NCBI GenBank assembly: GCA_020060215.1
Contig: JAGVAP010000060.1
Coordinates: forward strand, 24,823 to 88,822
Origin: Deltaproteobacteria bacterium
Lineage (GTDB): Bacteria > Desulfobacterota > DSM-4660 > Desulfatiglandales > HGW-15
Direction of reading: 5' to 3'
DNA length: 64,000 bases
Of the stretch, positions 43,332 through 52,256 are shown in pieces. The first letter of the stretch is position 1. Every line of letters starts with the position of its first letter. A model generated the notes under the pieces. It did no database searches, was not told where the DNA came from, and saw nothing but the letters and a program-made list of their open reading frames with translations. Made by a program: the position numbers and the translations under genes.

Positions 43332-43720
43332 AGATCAGGGTGCAGAAGGAGCTCTGCAGCGGGTGCCGGATCTGCGAGATGGTCTGCTCCCTGCACCACA
43401 CCGGGAGGATCAACCCGGAGAGGTCGGCCATTCGCGTTCGCAAGGACGATCTCGGGAAAGGGTTCATGGAGCCGATCGTATGCCGCCGGTGCAGCCGGAT
43501 GAAGTGCCTCCAGGGCGAAGCTGCGGACGAGGCGAAGGAGGCGAAGCGGTTCTTCTGGGACCCCGGAAGGGCGGGGAAATGCCCCTTTGGCGCGCTCCCG
43601 GTATTCAAAGGGGCGGCCTACCATTGTGACCTCTGCGGCGGCACTCCCAGGTGTGTAGCGGTCTGCACGCCGGGCGCCATCCGGATGGATGCCGGCGGAA
43701 AAAAGCCCGAGAGAGGATAA
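43328..43720 (+). CDS. 4Fe-4S ferredoxin-like protein, AOR partner
   Basis: 130 aa. First cluster motif LCSGCRICEMVC (CxxCxxCxxxC), then irregular Cys-rich stretches VCRRCSRMKC, GKCPFGALP and HCDLCGGTPRCVAVCTPGAI. The layout resembles the small FeS subunit often encoded after AOR genes in Desulfobacterota, but the middle of the protein (ADEAKEAKRFFWDPGR) interrupts the usual spacing of the second cluster. The ATG overlaps the AOR stop (ATGA). Likely carries electrons from AOR to a downstream acceptor. Confidence 0.88.
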   Translation: MKIRVQKELCSGCRICEMVCSLHHTGRINPERSAIRVRKDDLGKGFMEPIVCRRCSRMKCLQGEAADEAKEAKRFFWDPGRAGKCPFGALPVFKGAAYHCDLCGGTPRCVAVCTPGAIRMDAGGKKPERG

Positions 43721-43726
43721 AACTGA

Positions 43727-43755
43727 TTGATTTTTTCTCAGGCATTCTCTAGGAT
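43727..43755 (+). promoter_or_regulatory. Candidate mreB promoter
   Basis: TTGATT (4/6) and TAGGAT (4/6) are 17 nt apart; AGGCAT/ATGCCT arms flank the -10. Predicted leader of about 200 nt before the mreB ATG. Confidence 0.3.
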
Positions 43756-43896
43756 GCCTCCCCGATCGGCCTTCTGAAGCTTTTCTCTGACTCCGGCACG
43801 GCTATTGCATCCATGATCCTCTTGTTGAGTAGGTCTCGAAATCACGCACTGGACTTCCTTCAGAGAACCCTTGGAGAGCTTTTGTTCACCTGTTGA

Positions 43897-45000
<1,104 letters not shown>

Positions 45001-45057
45001 GCCAAGTTCTTACCTGGAGAAGTCCATCCCCGCCCGACACGAAGGTCGGGGCAAGCT

Positions 45058-45213
45058 TCAGGGTGACAGAAGACAGAAGGCGGCGCAGAAGATCGTAAAC
45101 AGCCAGCAGTAGATCGTGAACAGCAGGGTCAGGAGATCGGAAGCAGAGAATATGCGCTGAAAGAAAGCGCGACCACGGCCCCGATCCACCGGCATGCTTC
45201 CCTCATCTTTCAT
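45058..45213 (-). CDS. 51-aa single-pass membrane protein (short ORF)
   Basis: Translating the minus strand gives MKDEGSMPVDRGRGRAFFQR followed by one hydrophobic helix (LLTLLFTIYCWLFTIFCAAF) and CLLSP stop. The basic residues before the helix predict N-in orientation. GGGAGG lies 8 nt before the ATG at 45213, an excellent ribosome site. Two cysteines and a tryptophan sit in the helix. No family recognised. It is divergent from pepF and convergent with mreB. The CATC leader of pepF is shared, so regulation may be linked. Confidence 0.6.
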   Translation of the reverse strand: MKDEGSMPVDRGRGRAFFQRIFSASDLLTLLFTIYCWLFTIFCAAFCLLSP

Positions 45214-45230
45214 GAGTGGCGCCTCCCGCA

Positions 45231-45259
45231 TTGACTGTACCCCCTTTCATCGCTATAGA
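45231..45259 (+). promoter_or_regulatory. Strong promoter abutting the pepF start codon
   Basis: TTGACT and TATAGA with a 17-nt spacer. The predicted transcription start (about 45266) falls at the ATG 45267, so the mRNA would be leaderless unless translation starts at the upstream GTG 45216. Confidence 0.6.
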
Positions 45260-45266
45260 TCCGGAT

Positions 45267-47027
45267 ATGGAAACCCCTGCCGATCAGGTGTTGTGGGATC
45301 TCTCCGATCTTTATCGGGGCCTGGACGACCCGCGGATCGAAGCGGAGAAGCGGCGGTGCATCGAAGAGGCCGATCGGTTCGCCGGAACCTATGCGGGTCG
45401 TGTGGCCCATCTCTCGCCGGAAGAGATGTATTCCGCCCTCTCCTCCCTGGAGTCCCTGGAAGAGAGATACGAGAGGATCGCATCGTTCGCATACCTGTCC
45501 TTTGTCACCCGGACCCAGGATCCGAAAGCGGGCGGCCTGTGGCAGTGGGCCCAGGAGTTTGGGAGCCTGATTCAGTGCAGGACCCTGTTCTTCGAACTGG
45601 AGTGGTCAGAGGTGCCGTCCCCCGAGAAGTTCCTGGCCGACGAAAACCTGGCCCGTTACCGCCACCACCTCTCCAAGATGCGCGCCTTTGCACCGCACCG
45701 GCTGTCGGAGCCCGAGGAAAAGATCCTGGAGAACCTCTCCCTTTCCGGCCGGAAGTCCTGGGTAAACCTCTTTGACAAGCTCATGGGCCGGATGCTCCTT
45801 GGCCGTGAGAGACGCCCCCTGGCCCGGGCGCTGGCCGACCTCCATCATCCGGACCGCAGGGTCAGGAGGAGTGCGGCCATGGAGGTCTCGGCCGGACTGA
45901 AGGAGATCCTGCCCCTGACCGGCCACATCCATAATGCCCTTTCCCTGGACAAGTCCCTGCGCGACGGGATGCGCTCCTATCCCCATTGGCTCCGGGAGAT
46001 GAACCTCCGAAACGAGTTGACCGATGAAGAGGTGGAGCTCCTGGTCCGTTCCGTCACCGCCCGATACGACATCGTTCAGAAGTACTACACGCTCAAGAGC
46101 AGGATTCTCGGAATTCGGAGGCTCCGGGATTACGATCGCTACGCACCCCTCCCCGGCCTGCCCCTGAAGCGGTTCACCTGGGATGAGGCCAGAGAAAAAG
46201 TGACACGCGCCTATGCATCCTTTTCGGCCGAAGCGGCCCGGGTGGTGGAGCGGTTCTTCGAACGCAGATGGATCCATGCGGCGTCCTTGCCGGGAAAACC
46301 GGGTGGAGCCTTTTCCCACTCCACCGTGCCCTCCTGTCATCCGTTTATTTCTCTCCACTTCACGGGAACGTACCGGGACGTGATGACGCTCGCCCATGAA
46401 CTGGGGCACGGGATCCATCAGTACCTCTGCAGGGAGCAGGGGCTGTTCAACACGCGCGTGCCGCTCATCCTGGCCGAAATCGCCTCCGTCTTCGGGGAAA
46501 TGCTCGTTTTCGAGCACCTTCTCCGGGAGGTGAAACCTCCGGAAGCCAGACTGTCCATGCTGTGCGGCAAAGTGGAGGACCTCTTCAGCACGACCTTCCG
46601 GCAGATCTCGATGAACCGTTTTGAGGCTGCCGTGCACCAGGCCCGCCGAACGTCCGGAGAGCTCGCGCCGGAGCAGTTTTCTTCCCTGTGGATGAGCACC
46701 CAGCAGGAGATGTTCGGCAAGAGCCTGACCCTGGGGGAGCACTATCGACTCTGGTGGTCTTACATCCCTCACTTCGTCCACACGCCCGGGTATGTCTATG
46801 CCTATACGTTCGCCGAGCTTTCTGCGCTCTCCCTTTTCCAGCAGTACCGAGAAAGGGGTTCAGCCTTTGTCCCCCGGTACCTCGATCTCCTGAAGAGCGG
46901 CTCCAGGGGTTCCCCTCAGGAGCTCCTCGAGCCCCTCGGCATCGCCATTTCAGATCCGGCCTTCTATCAGAGGGGCCTCACCATCATGGAGGACATGGTG
47001 AGAGAGGCCGAGTCCACGTCAGACTAG
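45267..47027 (+). CDS. pepF: Oligoendopeptidase F (peptidase family M3)
   Basis: About 586 aa zinc metallopeptidase that cleaves short peptides in the cytosol. The HExxH motif is LAHELGHGIHQYL and the third ligand region EIASVFGEMLVFEHLL follows at the usual distance. N-terminus begins METPADQVLWDLSDLYRGL, matching M3B proteins; no signal peptide. No Shine-Dalgarno precedes the ATG. A longer GTG start (45216) would overlap the promoter. Confidence 0.93.
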   Translation: METPADQVLWDLSDLYRGLDDPRIEAEKRRCIEEADRFAGTYAGRVAHLSPEEMYSALSSLESLEERYERIASFAYLSFVTRTQDPKAGGLWQWAQEFGSLIQCRTLFFELEWSEVPSPEKFLADENLARYRHHLSKMRAFAPHRLSEPEEKILENLSLSGRKSWVNLFDKLMGRMLLGRERRPLARALADLHHPDRRVRRSAAMEVSAGLKEILPLTGHIHNALSLDKSLRDGMRSYPHWLREMNLRNELTDEEVELLVRSVTARYDIVQKYYTLKSRILGIRRLRDYDRYAPLPGLPLKRFTWDEAREKVTRAYASFSAEAARVVERFFERRWIHAASLPGKPGGAFSHSTVPSCHPFISLHFTGTYRDVMTLAHELGHGIHQYLCREQGLFNTRVPLILAEIASVFGEMLVFEHLLREVKPPEARLSMLCGKVEDLFSTTFRQISMNRFEAAVHQARRTSGELAPEQFSSLWMSTQQEMFGKSLTLGEHYRLWWSYIPHFVHTPGYVYAYTFAELSALSLFQQYRERGSAFVPRYLDLLKSGSRGSPQELLEPLGIAISDPAFYQRGLTIMEDMVREAESTSD

Positions 47028-47308
47028 CGCCCCCCGAGTGATCGCACCAGGGGGGGCGGGAAAGAGGTCTCAGCGCCGGCGTACCGCTCTTTTTCGCCGG
47101 GTGGAGACGGCGCCGGCCGCCCGGCCTTCCTTGCGGTGGTGCAGATTGCGGTCGCAACGCCGCCCATCTTCAGGCTTTTCGGGATCCCGGGCGATAGATT
47201 GGAGTAGACCGTCTGGATCCTGCACTCCGGGAAAAGGGTTTGCACAAGCCGGACAAACGAGTCGGGTCTTTCATCTTTCGAACGGCAAATCATCACAATC
47301 GTATTCAT
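47024..47308 (-). CDS. 94-aa protein of unknown function
   Basis: Begins MNTIVMICRSKDERPDSFVR and continues LVQTLFPECRIQTVYSNLSP. GGAGGAG lies 4 nt before ATG 47308, one of the best ribosome sites in the window. The first 45 residues look like an alpha/beta segment; the C-terminus (RPAPSPPGEKERYAG) is proline-rich and may be disordered. No domain recognised. Its stop overlaps the pepF stop by 4 nt in convergent orientation. It lies downstream of a receiver-domain gene and may be cotranscribed with it. Confidence 0.6.
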   Translation of the reverse strand: MNTIVMICRSKDERPDSFVRLVQTLFPECRIQTVYSNLSPGIPKSLKMGGVATAICTTARKAGRPAPSPPGEKERYAGAETSFPPPLVRSLGGR

Positions 47309-47379
47309 TCCGCTCCTCCGTATCCGTCGATAGAATGTCCATTCCGTATTGAGGCTCCATATCGTGTTCGTGGGGGTAC

Positions 47380-47832
47380 CTAGTTGCTCATGTGGCGCTG
47401 GGCATTCGACAGGCACTGGGCCGCCTTCACCTGGAGCACCTCGAGGGAAAAGGGTTTCAGGACATAGTCATCGGCCTGGTTCCGGAGCGCTTCCAGGATC
47501 AGTTCAGGGTCATAGAAGCCGGTCATGAGGATGACCTTGGTGGCGGGATAGAGATGCTTCGTTCTCTTCAAGAGCGCAATGCCGTCCATGTCGCCCATCT
47601 TCAAGTCCGTGACCATGAGGTCGAACCTTTTCCTCCCCAGGATGTCGAGCGCGGTCGTGCCGTTCAGGGCGGGGGTGACCCGGTAACCGAAGACCTCGAG
47701 GGCCAGAGAGACGACCACCAGCACCTCCGGATCGTCATCCACTACCAGGACATCGTAGTTGCGGACCAACCCTCCTCCCTCTTCAACTGCCGCCTCCTGG
47801 TGCTCCATGCATTGCGAACCGTTCCATTCCAT
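47380..47832 (-). CDS. Stand-alone response-regulator receiver protein
   Basis: 150 aa. Receiver domain from about residue 26: acidic pocket VLVVDDDPEVLVV, phospho-acceptor Asp in LMVTDLKMGDMDG, conserved Thr/Ser in VILMTGF and Lys in DYVLKPFSLE. No output domain, so it probably passes a phosphate or acts by protein contact. ATG 47832 has GGAGG upstream; a longer start (47931) is open but unlikely. It follows the GlrR-like gene by 248 nt on the same strand and may be phosphorylated by the same kinase. Confidence 0.88.
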   Translation of the reverse strand: MEWNGSQCMEHQEAAVEEGGGLVRNYDVLVVDDDPEVLVVVSLALEVFGYRVTPALNGTTALDILGRKRFDLMVTDLKMGDMDGIALLKRTKHLYPATKVILMTGFYDPELILEALRNQADDYVLKPFSLEVLQVKAAQCLSNAQRHMSN

Positions 47833-48080
47833 GGGATCGCCTCCGTTTGACCCGGATTCCCAGGTCCCGAACTGAAAAGGTACAGAAAAGTGCACCGATG
47901 ATGATCCCCTTGAGAGCAAGCGGTATGCCACTCCGGAGTGTTCGGATAAGTGGCCGTAAGAGGAGGATTTTTGATCTCCGGATCCAGGAGGGAGGGATGG
48001 ACGGTGAAGGTTTTTTCAGACAGGGGGGAGCAGAACCCGGAGGGGCTTTCGATCCTAAGCGCCTGCAATGTCCGTTCTAC

Positions 48081-49472
48081 TCAGGTGGAGGATTTTTCAT
48101 ACGTTTCCCTCTGCTCCGGCGGCCTGCGGAAGAACTCGGGATCCAGGTCGTACTTCTTGAGCAGCTCATAGAGATCGGCCCTGTATTTTCCGGCCAGCTT
48201 TGCGGCCAGGGACACATTTCCCTCCGTCATGCCTATAAGCTGGATGAGGTACTGCCTCTCAAACTCGTCTTTGGCCTCCTTGAAGGACTTGATCGAGTCC
48301 GGATCCGAATGTCTGTCCGGGAGCAGGAGGTCTTCGGTAATCCGGTTGCTCGACGCCATGGCCACCGCATTCTCAATGCTGTTTTCCAGCTCTCTCACAT
48401 TGCCCGGCCAGGAATGGAGCATCAGCTTCTGCAGCGCGGCCGGGGAAAAATCGACGACCTCCTTCCCGGTGCGCTGCTGATTCTTTCGAAGGAAATGGCG
48501 CGCCAGCAGCGGTATATCCTCCTTCCTTTCCCTCAGGGGAGGTATCCGTATGGGGATCACATGGACCCTGTAAAAGAGATCCTTTCGGAAACGGCCGGAC
48601 GCCACCTCCTTCTCCAACTCCCGGTTGGAGGCCGCGATGATCCTTACATCCACCTTGACCATCCTGTTTCCCCCGAGGGGATAGAAGGCCATCTCACTGA
48701 GTGCCCTCAGGAGCTTTGCCTGCATGGACGGAGGCATCTCGGAGATCTCGTCCAGAAAGAAAGTGCCCTTGTTCGCCTGTGCGAACAGACCTTTCCGGCT
48801 CCCGGTGGCGCCGGTGAATGCCCCTTTCTCATACCCGAACAACTCGCTCTCAAGGAGGCTCTCCGGTATGGCCGCGCAGTTGATCGCCACGAAGGGTCCT
48901 TCCTTCCGGCTGCTTGCCAGGTGCAGGGATTTGGCGATGAGCTCCTTCCCCGTTCCGCTCTCCCCGCTGATGTAGACCGAGGATTCGACCTGGGCGGCCT
49001 GCGCCACCTGGGCAAGGACCTTCCTCATGGCCCCGCTGTTTCCGATGATATTGTCCAAACCGTACCGCTCCTGCACCAGCCCTTTCAGCCTCTCCACCTC
49101 CTTGCTGAGCCTGTTCTTTTCGGAACAGTGTCTGATCTGAAGCAGGAGCCCGTCGAAATCAAAGGGTTTGGTCAGGTAGCCGTAGGCGCCTCCTTTCATC
49201 GCCTCCACCGCGCCTTCGATGGAGCCGTAGGCGGTAAGGATGATGATCGGCATCTCGGGGTTGATCCCGAGGAGGTCCTCCATCAGGGCCACTCCGCTGG
49301 CGCCCCCCAGCCTGTAATCGACCAGGGCCAGGTCGAACACGGTTTCCCGGGCCTTGCTCAGGGCCTCTTCAGGGGACATGGAGGCGGTGACCTCGTACCC
49401 CTCCACTTCCAGCCGCATTTTCATGAGCGAGAGGATGCTCCGATCGTCATCGACGACGAGAATCTTTTCCAC
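48081..49472 (-). CDS. Sigma-54-dependent response regulator (GlrR/NtrC family)
   Basis: 463 aa. Receiver domain (ILVVDDDRSILSLMKMRL; Asp in LALVDYRLGG; TAYGS; LTKPFDF), then an AAA+ domain with Walker A GESGTGKELIAKSL, the sigma-54 contact loop YEKGAFTGATG, Walker B GTFFLDEISEMP and the arginine region RFRKDLFYRVHV, then a short C-terminal helix-turn-helix (GNVSLAAKLAGKYRADLYEL). It activates sigma-54 promoters. GTG start with AAGGGAGGCGG. Gene order (kinase, lipoprotein, regulator) matches enterobacterial GlrK-QseG-GlrR, so GlrR is the best comparison. Confidence 0.9.
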   Translation of the reverse strand: MEKILVVDDDRSILSLMKMRLEVEGYEVTASMSPEEALSKARETVFDLALVDYRLGGASGVALMEDLLGINPEMPIIILTAYGSIEGAVEAMKGGAYGYLTKPFDFDGLLLQIRHCSEKNRLSKEVERLKGLVQERYGLDNIIGNSGAMRKVLAQVAQAAQVESSVYISGESGTGKELIAKSLHLASSRKEGPFVAINCAAIPESLLESELFGYEKGAFTGATGSRKGLFAQANKGTFFLDEISEMPPSMQAKLLRALSEMAFYPLGGNRMVKVDVRIIAASNRELEKEVASGRFRKDLFYRVHVIPIRIPPLRERKEDIPLLARHFLRKNQQRTGKEVVDFSPAALQKLMLHSWPGNVRELENSIENAVAMASSNRITEDLLLPDRHSDPDSIKSFKEAKDEFERQYLIQLIGMTEGNVSLAAKLAGKYRADLYELLKKYDLDPEFFRRPPEQRETYEKSST

Positions 49473-49520
49473 GTCCGCCTCCCTTCAGGGCAAATCGTAA
49501 GACCTCAGCGCTGGGGGGAA

Positions 49521-49536
49521 ACCGCGTTGACGCGGT
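49521..49536. other. Hairpin between the QseG-like and GlrR-like genes
   Basis: ACCGCG-TTGA-CGCGGT, a perfect 6-bp stem in the 112-nt spacer. Only a short TTT follows on the minus strand, so it may tune read-through rather than terminate. Confidence 0.4.
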
Positions 49537-49584
49537 GAGGGCTTTGGTTTTTTTGAAGAACGAATAGCTTCGTGCCCATGGTGA

Positions 49585-50235
49585 TTACGGCAAATCCTTT
49601 CTCCTTCTCTCTTCCATCATCAGGTCGATCTTCTTGAGATCGGACAACTGGGCCTCCAGTTCGTCCAGACGGCCCTGGAGCTCGGAGATCTGGGATTTCA
49701 GGTACTGGATGGCGGCCTTCCTGCTGCCCGCCAGCCTGTGGTACCAGGCAATCTTCTTCTTCTTTTCGCCCACCTCTCTTTCGAGCTGGGAAAGGGTCTC
49801 CCTATCCTGCACGTAGGACGCCTCCAGGGAATGCAGATGCTCCTTCAGCTCTTCGATGCTCCTGAGGAGATGGACGCAGGCCGCAGCCTCGTTTCTGAAA
49901 GGGCTCTGCGGGAACTCTCCTGCAATCCTCTCCAGGTGGCGGGCGGCTTCCCCGTAATCCGCGTCCGGATTGTTCGGGTGCGCATAGAGCAGCCCGATCT
50001 TGAAGAGGGCCTGGTCGCCGAGATCATCGTGGCATTCCCCGTACACTTCCCAGTACTGAGACAGGGCGGCGCGGTACTCCCCTTCCTGCACAAGGAGTCC
50101 GGATTTTCGCAGCTTCTCTCTTCCTTGCCATGAGGTGTAGACCTGTATGCACCCCGACAGGAGGCTGCACAACATCATGCCCGCTGCAAGGTAAAGGAGA
50201 AACGGCTTCCCTTTCCGGGCTCGCTCTCGGCCCAT
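49585..50235 (-). CDS. QseG-like envelope lipoprotein with coiled coil
   Basis: 216 aa. Signal peptide with lipobox LLSGC (Cys near residue 29), then TPR-like helices (GEYRAALSQYWEVYGEC, GDQALFKIGLLYAHPN, YGEAARHLERIAGEFPQ) and a long coiled coil (ELKEHLHSLEASYVQDRE, KSQISELQGRLDELEAQL). Position between a GlrK-like kinase and a GlrR-like regulator suggests QseG, the lipoprotein that binds the kinase periplasmic part in Escherichia coli; this is inference from context. AGGAAG precedes ATG 50235, which lies 61 nt inside the kinase gene. Confidence 0.82.
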   Translation of the reverse strand: MGRERARKGKPFLLYLAAGMMLCSLLSGCIQVYTSWQGREKLRKSGLLVQEGEYRAALSQYWEVYGECHDDLGDQALFKIGLLYAHPNNPDADYGEAARHLERIAGEFPQSPFRNEAAACVHLLRSIEELKEHLHSLEASYVQDRETLSQLEREVGEKKKKIAWYHRLAGSRKAAIQYLKSQISELQGRLDELEAQLSDLKKIDLMMEERRRKDLP

Positions 50236-51593
50236 ATTCTTCCTCCATGGCCTGTGATGATATGCTTCGCAATGGATAGTCCGAGACCGGTGCCCACGGT
50301 CCCCTTTCCGGTGTTCACCCTCTTGAAACGTTCGAAGACCTGGTCGAGAGATTCCTGCGGTATGCCGATGCCCGTGTCCGACACCGACACCCTCACGAAT
50401 CCGCCGTCTCCGTCAGGAGAGGCATCGACCCTGATCCTGCCGTTTTCCGGCGTGAACTTCAAGGCGTTCCCCAGGAGGTTCTCCACCACCTGCGATACCC
50501 TCTCCGGGTCCATCCGCACCCGGTCCATCGCCGGGAGCTCCAGCTCCAGGAGGATCCCCTTCTTCCTTGCCAGCGGTTCGAGCTTCAGGACCGCCAGCCG
50601 GATCACCCCCGCGAGATCGGCCTCTACAAACTGATAATCCATCATCTTTGCTTCCATCCGGGAAAGATCCAGCAGCCGGTTGACGGTGCCGATCAGCCGT
50701 TCGCATTCGTTGCGGACGATGGCGAGGATCTCCCGTTCCTTTTCCGGCGAGTTTCTGAAGGTGCCTTCGGACAAAATGGCGGAGGCCGCTTTGATGGAGG
50801 TCAAGGGGGTCCGGAGTTCATGGGAGACATGGCTGAGGAAATCCCTTTTCAACTCATCCATTTCCTTCAGCCTTTCACCCATGGCATTGAAGTCGTCCGC
50901 CAGCCCCCTGATCTCGGGCGGCGAAGGGGTCGGCGGGATTCTCCGGAACCTTCCCTGGGCGATCTCCCTGGTCTTGCTCTTCAGGAGGGATATGGGGCCT
51001 ACGATGCTGCGGGTCATGAAAAACGAGAGCAGTACCCCCACAATGACCGTCAGTACCGCGGTCGCCGAGATCACCCGGACGACCCGGTATGCGATCTTAT
51101 CGGATTGCGCGACCTTTTGATCCCTTTCCACCCTTGCGCGCATGATGATCTTCTTGATCTCCAGGTTGATCTCGTTGGCGAGGCCCTCTCTCCTCTCCAG
51201 CTCCTCGCCCCTGACCTGAAGACGGACGGGCATCCCGCCATAGGACTCGAAAGACCTTTTCACGTTGGCCACCAGGGACGTCTTCTCCCAGGGAACCCCT
51301 ACCGACGCGAGCTTCCCCATCTCCTCCTGGAAAAGGGACGCGGTCTTGCCGAACTCCCGCTGGAAGTCGGGGTCTCCGGTGATCGCATACTTTTTCTCAT
51401 AGCTCAGGAGCGAGACCAGCATTTCCTGCATTCGCTCCCCGGTCCGGATGATGAACCCGTCGACCTGGGCCACCTCGCGGTTGATCTCCGAGAGATTTCT
51501 CAGCATCACCGTCACATAGGCGCTCATGAAGACCAGGAAGCACATGATCACGAGGTGCGCGGCGGCCATTCTCCTGAAGATCGTGAAAGACAT
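50175..51593 (-). CDS. Membrane histidine kinase (GlrK/QseE-like)
   Basis: About 472 aa from ATG 51593 (a 51683 ATG is open but lacks a ribosome site). First transmembrane helix LVIMCFLVFMSAYVTVML, a periplasmic helical sensor of about 140 residues, second helix VISATAVLTVIVGVLLSFFM, HAMP (PISLLKSKTREIAQGRF), HisKA with FLSHVSHELRTPLTSIKA, and HATPase with VVENLLGNALKFTPENG (N box), SVSDTGIGIPQE (G1) and GTGLGLSIAKHI (G2). All residues needed for autophosphorylation are present. Upstream is a good promoter (51809-51837). Confidence 0.9.
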   Translation of the reverse strand: MSFTIFRRMAAAHLVIMCFLVFMSAYVTVMLRNLSEINREVAQVDGFIIRTGERMQEMLVSLLSYEKKYAITGDPDFQREFGKTASLFQEEMGKLASVGVPWEKTSLVANVKRSFESYGGMPVRLQVRGEELERREGLANEINLEIKKIIMRARVERDQKVAQSDKIAYRVVRVISATAVLTVIVGVLLSFFMTRSIVGPISLLKSKTREIAQGRFRRIPPTPSPPEIRGLADDFNAMGERLKEMDELKRDFLSHVSHELRTPLTSIKAASAILSEGTFRNSPEKEREILAIVRNECERLIGTVNRLLDLSRMEAKMMDYQFVEADLAGVIRLAVLKLEPLARKKGILLELELPAMDRVRMDPERVSQVVENLLGNALKFTPENGRIRVDASPDGDGGFVRVSVSDTGIGIPQESLDQVFERFKRVNTGKGTVGTGLGLSIAKHIITGHGGRIWAESEPGKGSRFSFTLQRA

Positions 51594-51808
51594 CGTCTTG
51601 GGCCGATTTTCCTTCCGTACTTTTTCGCAGCCTAATCCACGTTCAGTCGCTTCCTGCTTCTGAATGCCGAAATCCGGAGGCATGTACGCGCGGGCCTGGG
51701 GCAGTCGGGGTCTCAGGGCAGGCTCGGGGTTGAACGAGTGCAGGAACGATTCGCAGTATCGATCTCAGGGCCTCCAAGGAGGCGTCGGCAAGCCCATGCG
51801 CGGGGCGG

Positions 51809-51837
51809 ATTTTACAGAAAAGATTTTCAAATGACAA
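51809..51837 (-). promoter_or_regulatory. Sigma-70 promoter of the kinase / lipoprotein / regulator operon
   Basis: TTGTCA (5/6), 17 nt, TAAAAT (5/6) on the minus strand. Predicted start near 51802, about 200 nt before ATG 51593. Confidence 0.6.
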
Positions 51838-51867
51838 ACATTACCTTGCTCCCTGCAAAACCGATTA

Positions 51868-51927
51868 TCTTTCTTGGTGTCTTCCGCCTTCGTGACGCGA
51901 CACGCCTCTCTCGGTGGCGGGATTTGG
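51868..51927. repeat. Dispersed inverted repeat, copy 4
   Basis: TTTCTTGGTGTCTTC at 51870-51884 and GGTGGCGGGATTTGG at 51913-51927 match the right arm of the 32030-32094 copy, interrupted by about 28 nt. Confidence 0.5.
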
Positions 51928-52050
51928 CTGCGGCCGTAAGGACCACATCCAAGGACAGACAAATCCGTCTATGCCGGAGGGGAGAATCCGGTTGACTTGG
52001 AAAGGATCTGACTTAGGTTTATGCCAAACGAAGAAGGGAGGTAGCGGAAG

Positions 52051-52245
52051 ATGAACGAAGATTGCCGTTTCGCTCGATACCTCAATCTTACGATAGGGCT
52101 GATCCTGATGGGGATCGGTCTGGTGCTTGTGCTGAGCGGGGCCACTGTTCTTCCCTTGCTCGGATTCTATCTTGCCATACCGGCGTTGATCGGATCCGCC
52201 ATGTTTCTCTTCGCGCCGCAGGACAAGAGCTGTTTCATTTCCTGA
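52051..52245 (+). CDS. 64-aa membrane protein (DUF2892-like)
   Basis: 64 aa with two hydrophobic helices (LNLTIGLILMGIGLVLVLSG and LLGFYLAIPALIGSAMFLFA) and a short Cys-containing end, DKSCFIS. The size and helix pair resemble DUF2892/YgaP-type small inner-membrane proteins; the family call is tentative. GGGAGG and GGAAG precede the ATG. It is followed 11 nt later by the methyltransferase gene, so the two are likely one transcript. Confidence 0.8.
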   Translation: MNEDCRFARYLNLTIGLILMGIGLVLVLSGATVLPLLGFYLAIPALIGSAMFLFAPQDKSCFIS

Positions 52246-52256
52246 AGGAGACATCC

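Larger units (their letters stand above)
51594..52050. other. 457-nt regulatory gap between the kinase and the 64-aa protein
   Basis: Apart from the kinase promoter it holds one inverted-repeat copy (51868-51927) and, on the plus strand, TTGACT about 60 nt before the 64-aa gene without a good -10. I see no gene; the minus-strand frame 51643-51837 lacks a ribosome site. Confidence 0.45.

Noticed and set aside
45019..45060. CCCGAC...GTCGGG hairpin after mreB as an mreB terminator
   Set aside because: Stem present (45032-45050 region) but no T-tract follows; it overlaps the stop of the 51-aa gene. Not strong enough to call.
47847..49538. 563-codon plus-strand frame over the GlrR-like gene
   Set aside because: Opposite strand carries all receiver, AAA+ and HTH motifs.
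51643..51837. 64-aa minus-strand frame upstream of the kinase
   Set aside because: No ribosome site, overlaps the kinase promoter, and no membrane or domain signal.
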